Shown piece by piece: positions 44,060-51,945 of a stretch of DNA of 64,000 bases. Under the pieces are notes generated by a model. It searched no databases and was not told where the DNA came from. It worked only from the letters and a program-made list of their open reading frames with translations. Each line of letters begins with the position of its first letter. Position 1 is the stretch's first letter. A program made the translations under genes and the position numbers. The stretch is from Akkermansiaceae bacterium (GTDB taxonomy: Bacteria; Verrucomicrobiota; Verrucomicrobiia; Verrucomicrobiales; Akkermansiaceae), in NCBI GenBank assembly GCA_024233135.1, contig JACKPZ010000008.1, positions 114,891-178,890 of the forward strand. The letters run 5' to 3'.

Positions 44060-44265
44060 GGAGCGGAGAGACGCGAGCGCGGAGCAGGGAGCAAGAAACA
44101 GCGGAAGTGAGGCGCCTCGCTCCCGGCTTTCTCCCTTCCTCCACGCTCTCCGCCCGGCGCTCGCTGCTCTTTTCTCCAGCCCGCCATTTTTCCCTTGCCA
44201 CCCAAGGCCCCTGCGTCCCATCGTCCGCCCGCGCGACGCCCCACGGGCCCGCGAACCCATCCAAA

Positions 44266-44340
44266 TCCGGCGTAGCTCAGCGGCAGAGCGGGTGACTGTT
44301 AATCACTAGGTCGTTGGTTCGATCCCAACCGCCGGAGCCA
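44266..44340 (+). tRNA. tRNA-Asn (GTT), CCA encoded
   Basis: The acceptor stem TCCGGCG (44266-44272) pairs with CGCCGGA (44330-44336), followed by G and an encoded CCA (44338-44340). The D arm GCTCAGCGGCAGAGC, the anticodon loop CTGTTAA with GTT and the T arm GTTGGTTCGATCCCAAC are all clear. It reads AAC/AAU codons. Gene fragments lie just downstream, a usual picture at a tRNA used as an integration site. Confidence 0.97.
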
Positions 44341-44444
44341 TTGGGGGTCAGGGTTTTGTATCTGGAACTGGAGCCGGATTGGCTCGTGGTAGACACAAAC
44401 CGTAGACACTTCCTGTTTCGGACTTTCCTCGGGGCGCTGGTTGG

Positions 44445-44690
44445 TCACAGCACAATCTGCATCAACGTCCCATACCCATCCACCCCATCGTAGCGCATCC
44501 GCTTGGATGTCAGCTTGGCGAAGAACTTGCGGGCGCACGCGATGCGGGCCTTCTCGATCTCGCGGAGCTGGAGGGAGGACATGCTGCCCTTGGTTTCCGC
44601 GATGAAGTAGACGTGCTTCACTTTGCCGGAGTCGAAGGCGATGGCCCAGTCGGGGTTGTAGTCACCGACCGGCGGGAAGCTGGCCTTGCT
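44445..44690 (-). pseudogene. C-terminal fragment of a type III restriction enzyme (Res)
   Basis: About 82 codons ending in TGA at 44445. PPVGDYNPDWAIAF, HVYFIAETKGSMSSLQLR, IEKARIACARKFFAKLTS and DGYGTLMQIVL match the extreme C-terminus of type III restriction subunits, where NPDW and AETKGS belong to the nuclease-like domain. The remaining roughly 900 residues and the Mod methyltransferase are absent. The match breaks off near 44690, where unrelated sequence begins. It is a remnant of a lost restriction island next to the tRNA. Confidence 0.75.
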
Positions 44691-44715
44691 GGTGGCGCAG
44701 GGTGAGTCGGTGCCC

Positions 44716-44805
44716 TGTCCAATCCTTGAGATCGGCAACACCAACAGCCGCTATCGTTTTGACTGCGGCGCCAGCGAGTTCGTGAACCGCTGGAACGCCG
44801 CCGGC
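44716..44805 (+). pseudogene. Short remnant resembling the end of a sugar isomerase (arabinose/fucose isomerase-like)
   Basis: About 30 codons read ILEIGNTNSRYRFDCGASEF followed by VNRWNAAG. To my recollection this resembles the C-terminal region of L-arabinose/L-fucose isomerase-like proteins of Planctomycetes and Verrucomicrobia. After that the match is lost. It abuts the restriction-enzyme fragment on the opposite strand. The identification is tentative because the piece is short. Confidence 0.35.
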
Positions 44806-44916
44806 GAAGTGATCACCGACGACCGGCATGGGACCGGAGATGAAAGCCGTAGTGGAACGGCGGTGAGAAGCGACCCTTCTCTCCCGTCCTCCATGGTGGT
44901 CACGGCGGAACCTGTT

Positions 44917-45618
44917 CTACAAAAATGGAACGCGGAGAACGGCTTCCCAAACAATCCGGGACGATAGCTTGGAGCGGCCCTCCCGACGTTCGGAGAACAC
45001 GACCGGGATCTCCTTCACGATGCTGCCATGCTTCCATGCGGCGTGGGCCGTTTCGACTTGGAATCCATAACCATCGCATCGTTTCGGCGTGCTCATCACC
45101 GCCTCCAACACGGCCCGGCGAAACGCGCGCAATCCCGCTGTGGGATCGTGCAACGGCAGTCCGGTCCAGATCCGGACGTAGGCTCCGGCCGCCCGGCTGA
45201 GGAATCTCCGCCATCGTGACCAATGGCGGATGGCGCCGCCCGGGCAGTAGCGCGAGCCGATCGCCATGCCAGCTCCGTCGTTCAACGCCTCGATCAACCG
45301 CGGAAGGTCCCGCGGGTCGTGCGACAGGTCGGCATCCATCTGGAGAATGATTTCCGCGTCCTGCGCGAGCGCCCAACGGTAGCCATCACACAGCGCGGAT
45401 GCGAAGCCCGACTTTCCGGCGCGTTGCAGCAGAAATACGCGCCCGCCGTACGCGGGATGGGCGCGCAGCCATTCCGCGGTGCCGTCGCCGGACGCGTCGT
45501 TGACGATGAGAACACGCAGATCCGGCACGCTCCGGAAGATTCCTTCCAGCAACTCCGGTAGGTTCGCCGCTTCCTGATAGGTGGGCACCACGAGAACCGC
45601 GCGGCAACCGATGATCAT
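44917..45618 (-). CDS. Polyprenyl/dolichyl-phosphate mannose synthase-like glycosyltransferase (GT2)
   Basis: 233 residues. It should transfer mannose (or another hexose) from a nucleotide sugar to a polyprenyl phosphate on the cytosolic face of the membrane. VLVVPTYQEAANLPELLEGI (8-27), LIVNDASGDGT, the metal-binding QMDADLSHDPRDLPRLI and IGSRYCPGG follow DPM1-type enzymes. GYGFQVETAHAAW and EIPVVFSERREGRSKLS complete the pattern. There is no C-terminal membrane part, so it is the short, human-DPM1-like form. The start overlaps the TIG-protein stop (ATGA), and a TMEM260-like transferase lies two genes upstream, which would use its product. Confidence 0.88.
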   Translation of the reverse strand: MIIGCRAVLVVPTYQEAANLPELLEGIFRSVPDLRVLIVNDASGDGTAEWLRAHPAYGGRVFLLQRAGKSGFASALCDGYRWALAQDAEIILQMDADLSHDPRDLPRLIEALNDGAGMAIGSRYCPGGAIRHWSRWRRFLSRAAGAYVRIWTGLPLHDPTAGLRAFRRAVLEAVMSTPKRCDGYGFQVETAHAAWKHGSIVKEIPVVFSERREGRSKLSSRIVWEAVLRVPFL

Positions 45619-47018
45619 GGGGCCGGAAGGATCTCGACCTTGGCCCGGCCGAAGCGTTTCTCCGGAGGAGTCGCATCATCGGTGAACGTGCAGAACTCCC
45701 AGACGTCGTCCACGAACTCGATCTGCGGCGGAGACGCTGGCGATTCCCATCCACCCGTTTCGATCGTGTTCGAGAACTGCACCTGATAGACAAGATCGGG
45801 GTGGACCTCGGCGCGGCGCCTCCAGAACGAGAGCCGCAGCCTGCCTTCCGGATCCCGCGACAAGGCGGGTTTTCCGTGGACCCGGGGATTCCTCAAGGCG
45901 ATCTCGCCTCCGTGGACGGTCAGGGGATCGACTCCGAAACCATAGGCAAGCAGGTTCACCCACCCGGTGCCGCGCGGATCCGCGCCCGGTGAGGAGTCGA
46001 GACCGTTCCACTGGATCGAAGCGCTCCAATCTTCGAAACTGGAGGTGTCGTAGCTGAAGAAAAGAGTGTTGGACACCTGGCCTCCAGTTGTGACGACGAC
46101 CGGACGGTTCTGGCCGCTGCCGGCCGGCGCGGTGCAAAGAACCAGGCCGTGTGTGGCGGGGGCCGCGAGAGGCGCCGTTTTGCCGCCGATCGTCACGCTC
46201 GGACTCAATCCGAAGTTGCTTCCGGTCAATGTGATGACCGTACCGCCGGAAACGGGCCCGTGATCGGGTTGGATGGATGTCAACTGCGGCGCGGCATAGC
46301 TGAACGACACCGGCGGCGACGACTGGCCTGCGGCGGTGACGACGAGCGGAAGATTCGTTCCCTGGCCCGGCGGCGCGGTGAACGTGATCAGGTTGTGCGA
46401 ACTCCCCAACAAATTGCCGACCGAAGTTCCTCCGAGGCTCACCGAAGGTGCGAGGCCGAAATTCGAACCGGTGAGAGTGATCACCGATCCGCCGGCGGTC
46501 GGAGCGCTGGACGGGGAGACGGAAGCCACCTGTGGCGGGTCATACGAAAACAAGAACTCGTTGCTGACCTGTCCGCCCACCTCGACGGTCAACGGTTTCG
46601 CCACACCCTCGCCCGGCGGGGAGTCGACGAGCAGAAGGTTGTGCGAGGCTGAAACCGGAGTGAGATTGGCTCCGTTCAACCTCACGACCGGCGAAAGTCC
46701 GAAGTTGCTGCCATGGATGGTGATTCGCGTGCCGCCCGCGGTCGTTCCGTTCGCTGGAGAGATGCTGGTGATCGCCGGCGCGCCATAACTGAACGAAACC
46801 GGCGGCGACGACTGGCCTGCGGCGGTGACGACGAGCGGAAGATTCGTTCCCTGGCCCGGCGGCGCGGTGAACGTGATCAGGTTGTGCGAACTCCCTAACA
46901 AAGCGCCGACCGAGGTTCCTCCGAGGCTGACCGAGGGTGAGAGTCCGAAATTCGAACCGGTGAGCGTGATCACCGATCCGCCGGCGGTCGGAGCACTGGA
47001 CGGGGAGACGGAAGCCAC
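45615..47018 (-). CDS. TIG/IPT-repeat surface protein, C-terminal piece (downstream of frameshifts)
   Basis: 467 residues, the last third of one long gene that begins at 49790. It holds four TIG domains (ASVSPSSAPTAGGSVITLTG, ITSISPANGTTAGGTRITIH, a repeat of the first type, and TSIQPDHGPVSGGTVITLTG). A unique C-terminal domain follows (FEDWSASIQWNGLDSSPGAD; LLAYGFGVDPLTVHGGEI; YQVQFSNTIETGGWESP), a type found on surface proteins of this phylum. The frame joins the middle piece through a single-base indel near 47034-47046. It probably is not translated separately unless the indels are real. The stop overlaps the GT2 start. Confidence 0.8.
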   Translation of the reverse strand: MASVSPSSAPTAGGSVITLTGSNFGLSPSVSLGGTSVGALLGSSHNLITFTAPPGQGTNLPLVVTAAGQSSPPVSFSYGAPAITSISPANGTTAGGTRITIHGSNFGLSPVVRLNGANLTPVSASHNLLLVDSPPGEGVAKPLTVEVGGQVSNEFLFSYDPPQVASVSPSSAPTAGGSVITLTGSNFGLAPSVSLGGTSVGNLLGSSHNLITFTAPPGQGTNLPLVVTAAGQSSPPVSFSYAAPQLTSIQPDHGPVSGGTVITLTGSNFGLSPSVTIGGKTAPLAAPATHGLVLCTAPAGSGQNRPVVVTTGGQVSNTLFFSYDTSSFEDWSASIQWNGLDSSPGADPRGTGWVNLLAYGFGVDPLTVHGGEIALRNPRVHGKPALSRDPEGRLRLSFWRRRAEVHPDLVYQVQFSNTIETGGWESPASPPQIEFVDDVWEFCTFTDDATPPEKRFGRAKVEILPAP

Positions 47019-49235
47019 CTGTGGAGGATCATAAGAAAAACAAAAACTCGTTGCTGACTTGTCCGCCCACCTCGACGGTCAACGGTATCGCGATACCCTC
47101 GCCGGGAGGCGTGTCCACAAGCAGAAGGTTGTGCGAGGCTGAAACCGGAGTGAGATCGGCTCCGTTCAACCTCACGACCGGCGAAAGTCCGAAGTTGCTG
47201 CCATGGATGGTGATTCGCGTGCCGCCCGCGGTCGTTCCGTTCGCTGGAGAGATGCTGGTGATCGCCGGCGCGCCATAACTGAACGACACCGGCGGCGACG
47301 ACTGGCCTGCGGCGGTGACGACGAGTGGAAGATTCGTTCCCTGGCCCGGCGGCGCGGTGAACGTGATCAGGTTGTGCGAACTCCCTAACAAATTGCCGAC
47401 CGAAGTTCCTCCGAGGCTCACCGAAGGTGCGAGGCCGAAATTCGAACCGGTGAGAGTGATCACCGACCCGCCGGCGGTCGGAGCACTGGACGGGAAACGG
47501 AAGCCACCTGCGGCGGGTCATAGGAAAACAAGAACTCGTTGCTGACCTGTCCGCCGACCTCGACGGTCAACGGTTTCGCCACACCCTCGCCCGGCGGCGT
47601 GTCCACAAGCAGAAGGTTGTGCGAGGCTGAAACCGGAGTGAGATCGGCACCGTTCAACCTCACGACAGGCGAAAGTCCGAAGTTGCTGCCATGGATGGTG
47701 ATTCGCGTGCCGCCCGCGGTCGTTCCGTTTGCTGGAGAGATGCTGGTGATCGCCGGCGCGCCATAACTGAACGAAACCGGCGGCGACGACTGGCCTGCGG
47801 CGGTGACGACGAGCGGAAGATTCGTTCCCTGGCCCGGCGGCGCGGTGAACGTGATCAGGTTGTGCGAACTCCCTAACAAATCGCCGACCGAGGTTCCTCC
47901 GAGGCTCACCGAAGGTGCGAGGCCGAAATTCGAACCAGTGAGCGTGATCACCGATCCGCCGGCGGTCGGAGCACTGGCCGGGGAGACGGAAGCCACCTGC
48001 GGCGGGTCATAGGAAAACAAGAACTCGTTGCTGACTTGTCCGCCCACCTCGACGGTCAACGTTTTCGCCACACCCTCGCCCGGCGGCGTGTCCACAAGCA
48101 GAAGGTTGTGCGAGGCTGAAACCGGAGTGAGATCGGCTCCGTTGAGATGCACCACCGGCGAGAGTCCGAAGTTGCTGCCATGGATCGTGATCCGCGTCCC
48201 TCCCGCGGTCGTTCCGTTTGCTGGAGAGATGCTGGTGATCGCCGGCGCGCCATAACTGAACGAAACCGGCGGCGACGATTGGCCTGCGGCGGTGACGACG
48301 AGTGGAAGATTCGTTCCCTGACCCGGCGGCGCGGTGAACGTGATCAGGTTGTGCGAACTCCCTAACAAATCGCCGACCGAAGTTCCTCCGAGGCTCACCG
48401 AAGGTGCGAGTCCGAAATTCAAACCGGTGAGCGTGATCACCGATCCGCCGGCGGTCGGAGCACTGGACGGGGAAACGGAAGCCACCTGTGGAGGATCATA
48501 AGAAAACAAGAACTCGTTGCTGACTTGTCCGCCCACCTCGACGGTCAACGGTATCGCGATACCCTCGCCCGGCGGGGAGTCGACGAGCAGAAGGTTGTGC
48601 GAGGCTGAAACCGGAGTGAGATCGGCTCCGTTGAGATGCACGACCGGCGAAAGTCCGAAGTTGCTTCCGTGGATCGTGATTCGCGTGCCGCCCGCGGTCG
48701 TTCCGTTCGCTGGAGAGATGCTGGTGATCGCCGGCGCGCCATAACTGAACGAAACCGGCGGCGACGACTGGCCCGAGGCGGTGACGATCAGCGGAAGATT
48801 CGTTCCCTGACCCGGCGGCGCGGTGAACGTGATCAGGTTGTGCGAACTCCCTAACAAATCGCCGACCGAAGCGCCTCCGAGGCTCACCGAAGGTGCGAGG
48901 CCGAAATTCGAACCGGTAAGCGTGATCACCGACCCGCCGGCGGTCGGAGCGCTGGCCGGGGAGACGGAAGCCACCTGCGGCGGGTCATAGGAAAACAAGA
49001 ACTCGTTGCTGACCTGTCCGCCGACCTCGACGGTCAACGGTTTCGCCACACCCTCGCCCGGCGGGGAGTCGACGAGCAGAAGGTTGTGCGAGGCTGAAAC
49101 CGGAGTGAGATCGGCACCGTTGAGATGCACCACCGGTGAGATGCCGAAGTTGCTGCCATGGATCGTGATTCGCGTGCCGCCCGCGGTCGTTCCGTTCGCA
49201 GGAGAAATGCTGGTGATCGCTGGTGATGTGTAGCT
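46302..49235 (-). repeat. 489-bp tandem repeat, six units, encoding paired TIG domains
   Basis: The word GAACGA(A/C)ACCGGCGGCGACGA occurs at 46302, 46791, 47281, 47769, 48258 and 48747. The intervals are 489, 490, 488, 489 and 489 bases. Each unit encodes two TIG domains (163 residues). Units are nearly identical, which implies recent expansion or ongoing homogenisation. The intervals of 490 and 488 mark the single-base gain and loss that split the reading frame. Confidence 0.93.
47029..47463 (-). pseudogene. TIG/IPT-repeat surface protein, middle piece in shifted frame
   Basis: 144 codons in a different frame, bounded by two single-base differences from the other copies of the repeat. They contain one and a half TIG domains (ITLTGSNFGLAPSVSLGGTS; ITSISPANGTTAGGTRITIH) and end SNEFLFFL where the other units read SNEFLFSYDPPQ. 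Relative to the repeat consensus, one G is missing near 47491-47494 and one A is gained near 47034-47041 (plus-strand positions). The two changes cancel, so outside this segment the gene is in one frame. Confidence 0.75.
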
Positions 49236-49790
49236 GATCGATGCCGCGGGTGAGGTCTGCCCTCCTGCGATCACGGAAATCGGAAGGTTGGTTCCCTGCC
49301 CGGCCGGCATGGTGAATAGAATCAAGCTATGCGATTTGGAGGTGATGGCCGGAGCGGAGCCATTCAGAAGAACGATGGGGTTGATGCCGAAGTTGGCTCC
49401 CGCCAAGGTGATGGTGGATCCTCCCGAAGTGGCGGCTGTTGTGGGGCTGACGGCGGAGATCGAGGGTGGTGTGTAGCTGAAGGTCGCCACATTTGAAACC
49501 AGTCCAGATGCGATCACCTGGACGGATCGGGCGGCCCCTTCGCCCGCCGGGCTCGGGTAAATGATGATGGAGTTCGACTTGAAGCTGGGCGTTGGAACCG
49601 ATCCTCCGTGGACGACCGTCGGATTGCTTCCGAAGTTTGTCCCAACGAGAGTGACGGCCGTGCCGCCCTGGGTGGGGCCGGTGTTGGGCGTAATGCTCGA
49701 GATCAGGGGTGCTTGTGCGGCCGCAGGTGAGATCATCGCGGCGATGCCGAGAGACATGCCGACAAGTTTCGCAAACTGGATGGGTGACAT
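47460..49790 (-). CDS. TIG/IPT-repeat surface protein, N-terminal piece
   Basis: 776 residues from ATG 49790 (an upstream in-frame ATG at 49817 is possible). A signal peptide (LVGMSLGIAAMISPAAAQA) exports it. Nine TIG/IPT domains follow, from LISSITPNTGPTQGGTAVTL onward, then alternate between two types (AITSISPANGTTAGGT and QVASVSPxSAPTAGGS). The piece ends with a frameshifted tail (RPVLRPPAGR). The intact product would be about 1391 residues with about 15 TIG domains. It lies between a TMEM260-like transferase gene and a mannose-phosphate-lipid synthase gene, on one strand, and is the obvious candidate substrate. Confidence 0.85.
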   Translation of the reverse strand: MSPIQFAKLVGMSLGIAAMISPAAAQAPLISSITPNTGPTQGGTAVTLVGTNFGSNPTVVHGGSVPTPSFKSNSIIIYPSPAGEGAARSVQVIASGLVSNVATFSYTPPSISAVSPTTAATSGGSTITLAGANFGINPIVLLNGSAPAITSKSHSLILFTMPAGQGTNLPISVIAGGQTSPAASISYTSPAITSISPANGTTAGGTRITIHGSNFGISPVVHLNGADLTPVSASHNLLLVDSPPGEGVAKPLTVEVGGQVSNEFLFSYDPPQVASVSPASAPTAGGSVITLTGSNFGLAPSVSLGGASVGDLLGSSHNLITFTAPPGQGTNLPLIVTASGQSSPPVSFSYGAPAITSISPANGTTAGGTRITIHGSNFGLSPVVHLNGADLTPVSASHNLLLVDSPPGEGIAIPLTVEVGGQVSNEFLFSYDPPQVASVSPSSAPTAGGSVITLTGLNFGLAPSVSLGGTSVGDLLGSSHNLITFTAPPGQGTNLPLVVTAAGQSSPPVSFSYGAPAITSISPANGTTAGGTRITIHGSNFGLSPVVHLNGADLTPVSASHNLLLVDTPPGEGVAKTLTVEVGGQVSNEFLFSYDPPQVASVSPASAPTAGGSVITLTGSNFGLAPSVSLGGTSVGDLLGSSHNLITFTAPPGQGTNLPLVVTAAGQSSPPVSFSYGAPAITSISPANGTTAGGTRITIHGSNFGLSPVVRLNGADLTPVSASHNLLLVDTPPGEGVAKPLTVEVGGQVSNEFLFSYDPPQVASVSRPVLRPPAGR

Positions 49791-49872
49791 GATTTCGGGG
49801 CGCGATGCGATCCCCATGCAATCATGGTCGCTGTCGTGTGTCCACCATCCAGAATCGCGGATCAGGAGCGTA

Positions 49873-51867
49873 TCAGCGGCCTTCGAGCCAGCGCCGGATC
49901 GTTCCGATATCCGGGTCCGAACCGTCGTCGAGATCCAGAAAGCGGCGCCAGGCCTTCTTCGCGTGGTCCGTGGCCGACGGGTCCCGTCCTTCCAGCCGCT
50001 GCCAAGCGATGCCGAGGTTTTTAAAAACCCGGGCGGGAGCATCGGCTCGCCCGGCCTCGTTCTGGAACACGCCGATGGCCAGGCGCAGGAGTTCCGGCGA
50101 ATTCCCCTGCCTGCCTGCGATTTCCAACGTGGTCACTCCACGGCGGTTGCGGGCTTCGTGGAAGTCGGCGGCCACCGAAGCGGCCCACGGGTCGGCCTTC
50201 CGGCGATTCCGGGAGGGAGGATCGAACTTGGGCAGGGCGTGATCGCTCTCATTCCACCATGCGACGAAATCGATCGGTTTGTCCGGCGGGACCATTCTCC
50301 AGCCGAGTCCGTGGGGTAACAGTGTCCATCCTCGGAGGACATCGATTTCCACCGGTGTCAGATCCCCGGCGACGAACCACGGACCAAGGTCCGGGTTTGC
50401 CTCGATCAACATGTTCAGATCGTAGCATCCCGCGATCCCGGGTTGGTAATGCGAGCCCGGGAGGACCAGCGAGGGATCGCGCCGGGCGAGCGCCCGCGTG
50501 TGCCATGCATATGTCATCCGCTCCAGATCGAGCAGCCGGACGTCCTTTCGGAATCCGGTGCAAACCTGGCGATAGCCGGCCGTGTTCATGATCAGGTCAC
50601 CGCGCGCCAGCAGCACGGCGGACGGCGGCAGGGGCTCCAGCCACGCTCCGCCATAGTTGGAAAACTCGGTGGCTCCGCGACGGGATGCGGATTTCCAATG
50701 GAGAAGAACGAGCCCGAGTGTGATCCCGATGACGCCTCCCGACAACAGCCGTGGCCTTCCCTTCATCCAATGCGCCCATCCGAGGCCGAGCCATGCGCAG
50801 GCCAGCAGGTGCGGTGCTGTCCAGAACCTGACCAGAACCGAGCGGAACAGTGGTGAGGCGGGCGAAAGATTGGCGAGGAAATTGAATGCCAGCACATACA
50901 AGAGAAATGTGACCGCCGTCCCCAGGGCGAACACCCGCCATCGGGGGCTTTTGCATGCCGCGACCAGTCCTGATAGAGCGACGAGCACTCCGAACCAGCC
51001 CAAGGCTCCGGCTTCGAAGCGGCCCCACGCTGCGAGTCTTGTCGTCCAGCCGCCCGCGCTGGCAACCTCGCCCGAAGCAAGTTGCATCGTGCCGTAGTCC
51101 GCACGGGTGAAGTGTTTCCAAGCACCTTCTGGAGTGGTCCAGTCGCCCCACGAAACGGGAGCGGCCGAGGAGGAGGCCGCGGGGAGGAACGCGTAGGGAA
51201 GAAGCCCGAGCAGCAACACGCCCGCCAACCCGGCGAGCCGCGTCGGTTTGAGCCAGTAGGACGGTTGGCGGATGAGAGGCCAGACGGCAAGTGGCGCCGC
51301 GAAGAACACGATCGTGTGGTGGTGACTCATCGCGAGGCCGGTCACGCCCGCGCCGATCCACACCCAGCGGGCGGCGCCGGTTTCCGCATAGGCGACGGCC
51401 ACCCACAACAAGGCGGCGACGAACACATGGTGGAGAGCGAAGACCTCCGCACCCACCGAGTGTTCCCACACGACCGGGCAGAACGCGAAACACGCCGCGG
51501 CAAGCACGCCGGCCCACGGCGATCCGCTCCAGCGGGCGGTCGCGCGTTGGAGCATCCACGCCGCGGCGACTCCCGCCACCATGGAGAAGAGGTTCATGCG
51601 CCATGCGGGTTCGCCGATCGGCAGCAGCAGGAAGATTCGTCCGAGCAACGCGTACAGCGGGTATCCCGGAGGATGAAGCACGCCACCGGATGCGGTCCCC
51701 GCGACCAGTTCGCCGGCATCGCCACCCACCACCGAGGGTGCGAGGGTCAGCAGATAAACCGTGAGCACCATCAGCACGGTGAACCAGCCGGCCACGAGCG
51801 CCGGGTTTCCCGGAACGAGAGGCCGGGTGCGGGGATACGTGACGGTTCGGGATCTGGAAACGCTCAT
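49873..51867 (-). CDS. DUF2723 / TMEM260-like GT-C glycosyltransferase
   Basis: 664 residues from ATG 51867 (MSVSRSRTV; ATG 51879 would add four). About ten or more membrane helices fill the first 400 residues. The family signature lies in the first loop: YLLTLAPSVVGGDAGELVAG, with Asp50 and Glu53 in the place of the catalytic acids of GT-C enzymes, then GGVLHPPGYPLYALLGRIF. HSVGAEVFALHHVFVAALLW is the next conserved loop. The C-terminal part is soluble with a TPR-like end (VFKNLGIAWQRLEGRD). Human TMEM260 is a protein O-mannosyltransferase specific for TIG/IPT domains. The next gene (82 bp away) encodes a 15-TIG protein, and the one after that a mannosyl-lipid synthase. Confidence 0.88.
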   Translation of the reverse strand: MSVSRSRTVTYPRTRPLVPGNPALVAGWFTVLMVLTVYLLTLAPSVVGGDAGELVAGTASGGVLHPPGYPLYALLGRIFLLLPIGEPAWRMNLFSMVAGVAAAWMLQRATARWSGSPWAGVLAAACFAFCPVVWEHSVGAEVFALHHVFVAALLWVAVAYAETGAARWVWIGAGVTGLAMSHHHTIVFFAAPLAVWPLIRQPSYWLKPTRLAGLAGVLLLGLLPYAFLPAASSSAAPVSWGDWTTPEGAWKHFTRADYGTMQLASGEVASAGGWTTRLAAWGRFEAGALGWFGVLVALSGLVAACKSPRWRVFALGTAVTFLLYVLAFNFLANLSPASPLFRSVLVRFWTAPHLLACAWLGLGWAHWMKGRPRLLSGGVIGITLGLVLLHWKSASRRGATEFSNYGGAWLEPLPPSAVLLARGDLIMNTAGYRQVCTGFRKDVRLLDLERMTYAWHTRALARRDPSLVLPGSHYQPGIAGCYDLNMLIEANPDLGPWFVAGDLTPVEIDVLRGWTLLPHGLGWRMVPPDKPIDFVAWWNESDHALPKFDPPSRNRRKADPWAASVAADFHEARNRRGVTTLEIAGRQGNSPELLRLAIGVFQNEAGRADAPARVFKNLGIAWQRLEGRDPSATDHAKKAWRRFLDLDDGSDPDIGTIRRWLEGR

Positions 51868-51945
51868 GGGGCCGTGCAACCAAGGAGAAAAAGCACGGGA
51901 AAGGCGCCGGAGTCCAAGCTCAATCCGAGCGGTTTCGGGTCCGGC

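Noticed and set aside
44060..44265. Possible small gene between thiS and tRNA-Asn
   Set aside because: Only Arg/Ser-rich frames in low-complexity sequence; no start signal or similarity seen.
44299..44538. 79-codon minus-strand frame across the tRNA-Asn gene
   Set aside because: It reads antisense through the tRNA; such frames are a known annotation artefact.
44917..44967. Extension of the isomerase-like plus-strand frame to 44967
   Set aside because: After about 44805 similarity is lost and the rest is antisense to the GT2 gene.
46302..49235. Regular repeats that could suggest a CRISPR array
   Set aside because: The period is 489 bp, repeats are continuous without unique spacers, and they code for TIG domains.
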